From the NCBI GenBank assembly GCA_002310035.1, contig DBYC01000080.1, forward strand, positions 1 through 5,684: a stretch of DNA of 5,684 nt, in the 5' to 3' direction. A program made the position numbers and the translations under genes. The notes beneath the pieces were generated by a model. It did no database searches. It was not told where the DNA came from and worked only from the letters and a program-made list of their open reading frames with translations. Position 1 is the stretch's first letter. The number at the start of each line of letters is the position of its first letter. The DNA is from a bacterium UBP6_UBA1196 (GTDB taxonomy: Bacteria > UBP6 > UBA1177). Positions 1 through 4,975 of the stretch are shown here, in pieces.

Positions 1-29
1 CAACTCTCCGTCTCTGCATACCGAAACAT
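1..29 (-). CDS. possible start of a minus-strand gene running off the left edge
   Basis: On the minus strand an ATG at 29-27 opens a frame of nine codons (MFRYAETES) that runs off the window without a stop. A purine-rich stretch containing AGGA lies just in front of the ATG, which is close for a ribosome binding site. A second in-frame ATG does not exist here; another ATG at 19-17 lies in a different frame. This could be the gene that follows the PBECR-like nuclease gene on the same strand, with about 120 bases between them. The piece is too short to show coding character or family, so it is only a possibility. Confidence 0.2.
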
Positions 30-75
30 TTCCTACGTCCACAGGTATTTTCTACACAGCAAATCAAATCCGCAC

Positions 76-103
76 TTGACAAAAATATTCAGTGTATTAG
101 ACT
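76..103 (+). promoter_or_regulatory. candidate sigma70-type promoter pointing right
   Basis: A perfect TTGACA at 76-81 is followed after 16 bases by TAGACT at 98-103, which matches TATAAT at four of six positions. A transcript from here would run rightwards, antisense to the whole nuclease gene at 150-665, and could reach the hairpin and T-run at 711-767. No convincing rightward gene follows. It is either an antisense RNA promoter or a chance match. Confidence 0.3.
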
Positions 104-143
104 AAAAACAATGCTGGAGCGTGGGCGGAGACTGCCGCCGCCG

Positions 144-158
144 TCGGTGTTACACCGA
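144..158. repeat. 15-base palindrome at the 3' end of the nuclease gene
   Basis: TCGGTGT at 144-150 and ACACCGA at 152-158 form a perfect 7-bp dyad around a single central base. It covers the TAA stop codon (150-152) of the minus-strand nuclease gene. No T-run follows on either strand, so it is not a standard terminator. With a one-base centre it is better suited to binding a dimeric protein than to forming an RNA hairpin. Its role is unknown. Confidence 0.4.
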
Positions 159-665
159 GTGAATCGTGGATTTGGCAACCACCGCGTCAGCATACCTTAT
201 TTTCATGTTCGTTATATCATTCTTGGCATTGCTCGCCAAAATGTTCCGGAGGCTCTCTTCAGTGATTATTCCTTTTTTGATTATGAGCGATTTTGCATTC
301 AGAGCTCGGTTCCTTTTACCGAACAAGACCTCTTCAAAAAGGATCGTTCCGCGATCAGTATTCTTCACAAGAATTATTCTGTCTTCCATTACTCCATATT
401 TGTTTCTGCGCTTCACTCCGGCAACAGCAAAAGTCGGATTTTCCAAAATTTCATCAATATTTTCAAAATCTTCAGCACCTATAGCAACTTGTCCGCGATT
501 GTCTTCAGTTTTAGTATCGCCGTGATTCGCAAGAATATGCTGTTTGAATTCCTGAGTAATTTTGTGCCTGAATCCGCTTATATCCAATCCCGCCTCTTTG
601 GCCAGATCAACTATCCAATCTTGAACTAAACTTCTGAATCCACAACAGTTATTATTTACATTCAT
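150..665 (-). CDS. PBECR-like nuclease domain protein (putative RNase toxin)
   Basis: A 171-residue soluble protein without a signal peptide or membrane segment. The central part resembles the phage-associated Barnase-EndoU-ColicinE5/D-RelE-like (PBECR) nuclease fold: a helix with spaced histidines (H34, H43, H48-G49), then a GQVAIGAEDF strand and helix (58-67), 'ILENP' (73-77), and two paired strands with basic residues (R96-K101 and T107-F115), ending in K117-R120 and a KSLIIKKG strand (125-132). In this family that core is usually an RNA-cleaving toxin domain, free-standing or fused to phage head proteins. The ATG at 665 is preceded in frame by TGA TAA, so it is the most upstream start possible; no strong Shine-Dalgarno sequence is seen. 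The gene faces away from the controller operon at 1029, and no antitoxin is visible beside it. The family call rests on pattern recognition. The catalytic residues are not certain. Confidence 0.65.
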   Translation of the reverse strand: MNVNNNCCGFRSLVQDWIVDLAKEAGLDISGFRHKITQEFKQHILANHGDTKTEDNRGQVAIGAEDFENIDEILENPTFAVAGVKRRNKYGVMEDRIILVKNTDRGTILFEEVLFGKRNRALNAKSLIIKKGIITEESLRNILASNAKNDITNMKIRYADAVVAKSTIHSV

Positions 666-710
666 TTATCATTGACTTGTAAAAATTTTCTTGTAGCATT
701 TTTCCCATGA

Positions 711-767
711 GCCACGGTATCCCTTCTCCTGTTTCGGCAGTGCAGGGACCGTGGCAGTCTCTTTTTT
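711..767 (+). terminator. long interrupted hairpin followed by six T; possible terminator
   Basis: GCCACGGT (711-718) pairs perfectly with ACCGTGGC (748-755). Inside, CCCT (721-724) pairs with AGGG (744-747) after a two-base bulge, and CTG (729-731) with CAG (738-740) closes a TTTCGG loop. Six T (762-767) follow on the plus strand after a six-base gap, which is further than usual for an intrinsic terminator. The only rightward transcript it could end is an antisense RNA over the nuclease gene. Read on the minus strand, the same stem lies in the likely 5' leader of the nuclease mRNA, with no T-run after it. The structure is clear; the terminator reading is tentative. Confidence 0.4.
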
Positions 768-773
768 ATCCCT

Positions 774-834
774 AAAAGTTTTTTGCTTGTCACAAACATT
801 GGCTTCATTATATCCACAAAGACCAAAAACTTTT
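774..834. repeat. 10-bp inverted repeat with a 41-base loop
   Basis: AAAAGTTTTT at 774-783 and AAAAACTTTT at 825-834 are perfect reverse complements. The arms are A/T-rich and the loop is long, so a stable RNA hairpin is doubtful. The loop encloses one copy of the direct repeat described separately. This may be a protein-binding dyad or a chance product of the local composition. Confidence 0.35.
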
Positions 835-853
835 CACAATCATTATATCGACA
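805..853 (-). promoter_or_regulatory. 14-base direct repeat carrying two minus-strand TATAAT boxes
   Basis: TCATTATATCCACA (805-818) and TCATTATATCGACA (840-853) differ at one base and start 35 bases apart. On the minus strand each reads as GATATAATGA, giving a perfect -10 hexamer at 812-807 and at 847-842. Both point towards the nuclease gene and would give a leader of roughly 130-170 bases that includes the hairpin at 711-755. No good -35 hexamer lies at the normal distance from either box, so an activator would probably be needed, or the repeats may be operators. Confidence 0.35.
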
Positions 854-958
854 TTTTCAAAAATAAAAATAAATATTTCTTTCCTTTAAATTCGTATATA
901 TCCGCAAAAGTCTATCACTAATTTTTATGGCGGTTTTATCAATGTTCCTCGCAAATGA

Positions 959-985
959 TACTTATAGTCTGTCGACTAATATAAT
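959..985 (+). promoter_or_regulatory. C-box-like operator overlapping the controller promoter
   Basis: The left half, TACT-TAT-AGTC (959-969), is followed after four bases (TGTC) by GACT-AAT-ATAAT (974-985). This matches the known layout of restriction-modification controller boxes, GACTnnnAGTC-n4-GACTnnnAGTC. The left operator is nearly perfect and the right one is degenerate in its outer half. The right half overlaps a perfect TATAAT (980-985). Alternatively, TCGACT (972-977) and TAAATT (994-999), 16 bases apart, could be the -35 and -10 boxes. Either way, binding at the right site would cover promoter elements, as expected for self-regulation by the gene that starts at 1029. The layout match is seen directly; the function is inferred from C-protein systems. 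Confidence 0.6.
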
Positions 986-1028
986 TCATTCACTAAATTA
1001 CATTTGTTTTACTTGGAGGTCTTAATCC

Positions 1029-1292
1029 ATGGATATCTTAAAAGTATTCGGTACTAATGTAGCAAATTTCCGTAAGCAGAAAAATCTTTCTCAGGAAAAA
1101 TTGGCAGAACTAAGCAACCTGCACCGCACATACATCAGCGGCATCGAACGCTGTGGACGTAACGTTTCCCTCGAAAATGTTCAGAGAATCGCGGACGCGT
1201 TGGAGATTGAAACATACAAACTGCTTGTGGAACACAAAGTTTTGAACCAAAACAAAGTGCAAAAAAGGAAAATAATTTCAACTAATGATTAA
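1029..1292 (+). CDS. controller (C) protein-like XRE-family regulator
   Basis: An 87-residue helix-turn-helix DNA-binding protein. Five helices span about residues 2-66. The HTH comprises S21-L28 and the recognition helix H32-R41, with the signature LHRTYISGIER...RN-S (31-47) that is shared with restriction-modification C proteins. C proteins bind as dimers to paired operators, first activating and later repressing their own promoter, and so delay expression of the downstream effector. The C-box-like operator at 959-985 fits this role. A good ribosome binding site (GGAGG, 1015-1019) lies nine bases before the ATG. A basic tail of about 20 residues (KVQKRK) follows the usual C-protein core. 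The stop codon overlaps the start of the nuclease-helicase gene by 8 bases, so the two are probably translationally coupled. It could instead be a generic XRE repressor, but the signature and the operator together favour a C protein. Confidence 0.85.
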   Translation: MDILKVFGTNVANFRKQKNLSQEKLAELSNLHRTYISGIERCGRNVSLENVQRIADALEIETYKLLVEHKVLNQNKVQKRKIISTND

Positions 1293-3339
1293 CCGCTATT
1301 TTTACAAATCATCTCTTTTGGATTTCTTAAATTCTTCCGTTGACAACATTTTTGGCCAAATGTCACGTGCTGACGAAATGGACACCGTGGCTACTCAGAA
1401 ATTTGCATGGTCTGAAGAAATTGAAATTATGAAACGAGTTCTGATTCCATGGCAACAAGAAAATGCAGAAATTCTTTTTGAATATTCGATTCCACGACTT
1501 GGCAAAAGAATAGATGTTGTCGTTTTGTTGCAAGAAAGAGTCTTTGTTATCGAATTTAAGGTTGGCAAAACAGATTTTTTGCATACCGACGTAGATCAAG
1601 TTTTGGATTATGCTCTCGACTTGAAAAACTTTCATCAAGGTAGCATCGATCGCTTGATTGTTCCTATATTGGTTGCTACAGAAGCTTCAGAATATTCAAC
1701 CGAGTTCCAGCTTTCACACTATAACGATGGTATTTACGAGCCGCTCTTAACAGATGCGACACATCTCCAAGAGGTAATAAACTTAGTTTTATCTGATGAA
1801 ACCGAGCATGAAACGTACAGCATCGCTTTAGAAGATTGGGCTCGCAGCCGTTATGCGCCAACTCCAACCATTATTGAAGCTGCGAGATCACTTTATTTGA
1901 ATCACAGCGTGGAAGATATTACTCGCCATGAAGCTGAAGGAGAACAACTTGAACGCACAACACGCTATGTGCAGCAAGTGATCCGCGAAACCAAAGCAAG
2001 AGGCGGTAAAAGTATCTGCTTTGTTACAGGCGTTCCTGGCGCCGGCAAAACATTGGTAGGACTTAACGTAGCCGTACAACAAGAATCCAATGAAGATTTA
2101 GCAGTTTATTTATCTGGAAATGGTCCATTAGTTGCAGTTCTTACCGAAGCTCTGACACGTGATAAACAAGCTCAAGAAAAAGCACGCGGAATAAAAATAA
2201 CTAAGAAAACTGCTGAAAGCGAAGTCAAACGCTTTATTCAGATCATTCATCGTTATAGAGATAACATGCTGAATAAAGTAAAAGTGACTTCAGATGGATT
2301 AGAAATAGATCCAAACAAAGAATTAAGAGATAGCAAAGCTGGTTATGGTGAAGTAGAAAATATTGCCATATTTGATGAAGCGCAACGCTCTTGGGACAAA
2401 GAACATATCGCTTCTTGGCTTAAACGGAAGAAGGGTTTTGCTGATTTTCCGATGTCGGAAGGCGAATTTCTCATTTGGTCACTTGATCAACGCAAAGATT
2501 GGGCTGTAATAGTTTGTCTTGTAGGTGGTGGCCAGGAAATAAATACTGGAGAAGCCGGTATTGGCGAATGGATTCGTGCTCTAAATGAGACATTTCCAGA
2601 TTGGCAGGTTTATATTTCCAGTCAATTAACAGCCAAAGAATACGCAGAAGGAAAAGTTGAAGAGTTATTGCAAAATAATCTTCATGTTATTTATTCTGAT
2701 GACTTACATCTTGCTGTATCAATGCGTAGTTTCCGAGCAGAAAGTTTATCAAATTTGGTCCATAATTTGTTAGATGGAAATATTAGCAAGGCTCGTGAAA
2801 TATACAATTCTATTGCAGACCGATATCCTATTGTCCTGACGAGAGATCTTAAAAAAGCAAAGGATTGGCTAAAACAAAAAGCGAGAGGCCATGAAAGATA
2901 TGGAATGGTCGTTTCTTCAAAGGCTTATCGTTTAAAACCACTTGCTATCGATGTGCGTTGCAAACCTGACACTGTCCACTGGTTTTTGGATGATATCAAT
3001 GATGTTCGTTCGTCTTTATTTCTGGAAGATGCCGCAAGCGAATTCGATATTCAAGGCCTTGAATTAGATTGGACTTGCCTTGTCTGGGATGGCGATTTGC
3101 GTAGGAACAAAAATTCATGGGAATATTACGAATTTAATGGCGGCTGCAAATGGAACCGCATAAATAAAGAAGAACGCAAATCTTACCAACTTAATGCTTA
3201 TCGTGTTCTGCTAACTCGTGCAAGACAAGGTATGATTATTTGTGTGCCTGAAGGAAATTCAAAAGATCAAACTCGATTGCCTGAATTTTATGATAGCACT
3301 TACAACTATTTGAAATCAATAGGATTTAAAGAGATTTAG
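1285..3339 (+). CDS. PD-(D/E)XK nuclease fused to DUF2075 (Schlafen group 3-like) helicase
   Basis: A 684-residue soluble protein that probably acts on invading nucleic acid. The N-terminal domain (about 1-170) carries a PD-(D/E)XK nuclease core: D77, E90-F-K92, and a Q105-x3-Y109 helix motif. The helicase part (about 225-660) is of the superfamily 1-like DUF2075 type: Walker A GVPGAGKT (249-256), Walker B IFDEAQ (362-367), the family signature GGGQEI-TGEAG (414-425), SMRSFRAE (479-486), a motif V-like QGLELDW (590-596), and motif VI LLTRARQG (642-649). All key residues are present, so both activities look intact. The ATG overlaps the end of the controller gene; AAGGAA (1265-1270) is a distant ribosome binding site, consistent with coupled translation. 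DUF2075 proteins often sit in defence islands. No methyltransferase is visible, so this is not a classical restriction-modification locus. The substrate and trigger are unknown. Codon use is more A/T-rich than in the genes to the right. Confidence 0.88.
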   Translation: MINRYFYKSSLLDFLNSSVDNIFGQMSRADEMDTVATQKFAWSEEIEIMKRVLIPWQQENAEILFEYSIPRLGKRIDVVVLLQERVFVIEFKVGKTDFLHTDVDQVLDYALDLKNFHQGSIDRLIVPILVATEASEYSTEFQLSHYNDGIYEPLLTDATHLQEVINLVLSDETEHETYSIALEDWARSRYAPTPTIIEAARSLYLNHSVEDITRHEAEGEQLERTTRYVQQVIRETKARGGKSICFVTGVPGAGKTLVGLNVAVQQESNEDLAVYLSGNGPLVAVLTEALTRDKQAQEKARGIKITKKTAESEVKRFIQIIHRYRDNMLNKVKVTSDGLEIDPNKELRDSKAGYGEVENIAIFDEAQRSWDKEHIASWLKRKKGFADFPMSEGEFLIWSLDQRKDWAVIVCLVGGGQEINTGEAGIGEWIRALNETFPDWQVYISSQLTAKEYAEGKVEELLQNNLHVIYSDDLHLAVSMRSFRAESLSNLVHNLLDGNISKAREIYNSIADRYPIVLTRDLKKAKDWLKQKARGHERYGMVVSSKAYRLKPLAIDVRCKPDTVHWFLDDINDVRSSLFLEDAASEFDIQGLELDWTCLVWDGDLRRNKNSWEYYEFNGGCKWNRINKEERKSYQLNAYRVLLTRARQGMIICVPEGNSKDQTRLPEFYDSTYNYLKSIGFKEI

Positions 3340-3368
3340 CCGCAAAAACCTTTTGAATACCCCGCCCC

Positions 3369-3388
3369 TGACAGCGGTCTCGCCGTCA
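3369..3388. repeat. hairpin after the nuclease-helicase gene, without a T-run
   Basis: TGAC-a-GCG pairs with CGC-c-GTCA around a GTCT loop, giving seven pairs and one mismatch 30 bases after the stop codon. No T-run follows, so it is at best a weak or factor-assisted terminator. No better terminator for the controller/nuclease-helicase operon is visible before the next gene. Confidence 0.3.
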
Positions 3389-3408
3389 ACAGCCAGAAAT
3401 TTCAACTG

Positions 3409-3423
3409 GTGACAATTTGTCAC
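3409..3423. repeat. perfect 15-base palindrome GTGACAA-T-TTGTCAC
   Basis: Two 7-bp arms (3409-3415 and 3417-3423) flank a single base. The size and the one-base centre suit binding of a dimeric regulator. It sits between the accessory block and the membrane operon, about 80 bases before the TATAAT box at 3490. It could be an operator for the downstream promoter or an old insertion or junction mark. No second copy was seen in the window. Confidence 0.4.
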
Positions 3424-3489
3424 GGTTTCATTTCCAAAGGGCTGAGGTCCAAAAATACAGATATTTCTTCAATTTTTCTTCATATCCCC

Positions 3490-3518
3490 TATAATTGCCC
3501 GTTTCTGATTTTTCAGAA
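3490..3518 (+). promoter_or_regulatory. probable -10 box and early leader hairpin of the membrane operon
   Basis: A perfect TATAAT lies at 3490-3495, with no good -35 hexamer 16-18 bases upstream (only a T-rich run). Transcription would start near 3502. Directly there, TTCTGA (3503-3508) and TCAGAA (3513-3518) form a 6-bp stem with a TTTT loop, which could stabilise the 5' end of the mRNA. The leader to the ATG at 3576 would be about 75 bases. Confidence 0.4.
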
Positions 3519-3564
3519 TTGTCTGCGAAGACGAAGAATATGTTTGGAATTTTTTAACAATTTT

Positions 3565-3569
3565 AGGTG
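3565..3569 (+). promoter_or_regulatory. ribosome binding site that fixes the start at ATG 3576
   Basis: AGGTG (3565-3569, extending to AGGTGA) lies six bases before ATG 3576. An in-frame GTG at 3567 would add three residues, but it sits inside this site and has no ribosome binding site of its own. The ATG is therefore preferred. Confidence 0.6.
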
Positions 3570-3575
3570 ATTATA

Positions 3576-4967
3576 ATGAGAAAACTCAATTTTTCGGTTC
3601 ACTTTTTTCTTTATTCGCTTCTTGCCTATATTTTTTATCTTATTTATTTCGTTTTCATAAAAAAGGCCGATTATTTCTTCGGGCTTTACTATTTCACTCC
3701 GGCTTATATATTTGTTTTCATTAAACTTTTTTCGACAGGGATCAAAAAACTGCCGTGGGTCGCGCTTTTCGCGTTCATTCCTTTCGCGATCTCGGTTTTC
3801 CTCACTTTTGCGGATCACCCGCTTCAGGGATGGGAAGTTTCGGGTTTCATTCCGGTAGTGATCCTGGCATCGTATCTTTTCAAAAGTTCTGGAGATCTTC
3901 CGACTCCGCTCGGGATCAGGGTCATGCCGAAAATCATAAAGTGGTTTTTAGCGGTAGTTCTCCTTTTCGTGATCATCCACTTTTTCAAGACGAAATCGCT
4001 TTTTGACGCGCTTCTTCTTGTTGTCACACTTTATTCGCCCGCTCCGGTAGCGGCCGCGACCGCCCTTTTCATCAACTTCATCGTTACGACGACGGCGGCT
4101 TCGGTACTTCTCAACAACATGAAGTTTTTCAACAACGAGGCGAAAATTTCGCGCCTCGTCTTTGACACCGACAAATATCTCAATATCCCCCATCTCAACC
4201 TTTCGGGGATCGAGACAGTAGAAAGTGTTAGTAAAGAGGATTTTATCCGCATGATCAACGAGCTGAACAAAGCGGCGGAAAACGATCCCGAGCAGGCGGG
4301 GAACATCAATAAAAATAAATGCTTTGCACACACTTTCGAGGACGGGAAAACACTCACGATGGCGCCTCTCCATGTTCTGATCTCGGAGAAATACTGCACG
4401 ACGGAAGGGCTTTCGATACCGAAAAAAGATGCCGGCAGCGAATATGTCGCTCTTGCCGAAGGAACGAAAGTCATCGGCTATTACACGATAGACAGGATCA
4501 AACCGACCGAAAACGCCGCTTTTCTTGAACTTTTCAACAAAAAATTCGGCATAAAAACCGTGATTGCAAACCCGGTGAAACCGCAGCTCTGGCAGAATAT
4601 CGACATAAAGGCTTCGCTTGACGAAATCGAACTAAGCCGTGACGACATTGTAATAACTGAAAATTACAGGGAAAATTTGGCTGCGATCCAGGCGCTCTGG
4701 GGTAGTGCAGACACGACGAAAGGAGATATTTTCATAACAAAACCGTTTATGAAAACGCTGCTTCACTTCATAATCCTTTCAAGAAAAATAGCGGAAAGAA
4801 TCATCAAAGGTGCCGTTTTCTGCTCACTTCCTTTCCTGATCCAGCTTTTCGCAGCCTCTTTCGGGATAGTGAGCCCGCAGATTTCGTCAGTCGCGCTTCT
4901 GATGTCGTTTTTTATGACCGTGATCTACACTTTCTATGCAAAACCTGTTTCAAAGAACTCGCTTTAG
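3576..4967 (+). CDS. degenerate P1B-type ATPase-like membrane protein (pseudo-ATPase)
   Basis: A 463-residue protein with about six N-terminal membrane segments (near 8-28, 36-52, 60-79, 88-103, 121-137, 143-170), a cytoplasmic region (180-405) and two C-terminal segments (near 409-430 and 436-457). This is the order of a heavy-metal P-type ATPase. Matching landmarks are LYSPAPVAAAT (152-162) for the metal-binding CPCALGLAT, RLVFD (193-197) for the phosphorylation site, G301-x4-D306-RIKP (to 310) for the P-domain DxxRP motif, and a C-terminal LSRKI/ISSVALLMSF pattern. Catalysis looks lost: DKTGT reads DTDKY, TGD reads ANP (331-333), GDGxND is absent near 360-375, both CPC cysteines are gone, and only about 17 residues replace the actuator domain. 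The frame is intact and long, so it is a maintained protein rather than a pseudogene. It is much shorter than active family members (about 650-900 residues). It is probably co-transcribed with the protease gene 8 bases downstream and may act with it. Confidence 0.65.
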   Translation: MRKLNFSVHFFLYSLLAYIFYLIYFVFIKKADYFFGLYYFTPAYIFVFIKLFSTGIKKLPWVALFAFIPFAISVFLTFADHPLQGWEVSGFIPVVILASYLFKSSGDLPTPLGIRVMPKIIKWFLAVVLLFVIIHFFKTKSLFDALLLVVTLYSPAPVAAATALFINFIVTTTAASVLLNNMKFFNNEAKISRLVFDTDKYLNIPHLNLSGIETVESVSKEDFIRMINELNKAAENDPEQAGNINKNKCFAHTFEDGKTLTMAPLHVLISEKYCTTEGLSIPKKDAGSEYVALAEGTKVIGYYTIDRIKPTENAAFLELFNKKFGIKTVIANPVKPQLWQNIDIKASLDEIELSRDDIVITENYRENLAAIQALWGSADTTKGDIFITKPFMKTLLHFIILSRKIAERIIKGAVFCSLPFLIQLFAASFGIVSPQISSVALLMSFFMTVIYTFYAKPVSKNSL

Positions 4968-4975
4968 GCTGAAAA

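Larger units (their letters stand above)
666..1028. other. 363-base intergenic regulatory region
   Basis: This non-coding, strongly AT-rich gap separates the leftward nuclease gene from the rightward controller operon, so it should hold both promoters. From left to right it contains a long interrupted hairpin with a T-run (711-767), a 10-bp inverted repeat (774-783 with 825-834), a 14-base direct repeat (805-818 and 840-853) that puts TATAAT on the minus strand twice, a featureless AT-rich run (about 855-950), and a controller-type operator (959-985) followed by a strong ribosome binding site (GGAGG, 1015-1019). I found no credible small gene in it. Confidence 0.6.

Noticed and set aside
111..629. 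A 172-codon open frame on the plus strand opposite the nuclease gene
   Set aside because: Its translation has no recognisable domain pattern and looks like the shadow of the minus-strand frame, which matches a known nuclease fold.
666..1028. A CRISPR array or known riboswitch in the intergenic repeats
   Set aside because: There are only two copies of a 14-base repeat with no regular spacer series, and the hairpin does not match any riboswitch core I recognise.
959..3339. A complete restriction-modification system
   Set aside because: The regulator and operator look like those of such systems, but no methyltransferase or separate restriction enzyme gene is present in the window, and the second gene is a nuclease-helicase.
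3567..3575. An upstream GTG start for the pseudo-ATPase
   Set aside because: The GTG lies inside the AGGTGA ribosome binding site that serves ATG 3576 and has no site of its own.
3948..4474. Long minus-strand open frames inside the pseudo-ATPase gene
   Set aside because: They overlap each other and the plus-strand frame, show no domain pattern and are rich in residues expected from antisense reading of the coding strand.
3576..4967. An active copper or zinc exporting ATPase
   Set aside because: The metal-binding cysteines, the DKTGT, TGD and GDGxND motifs and the actuator domain are all missing, so transport driven by ATP is not credible.
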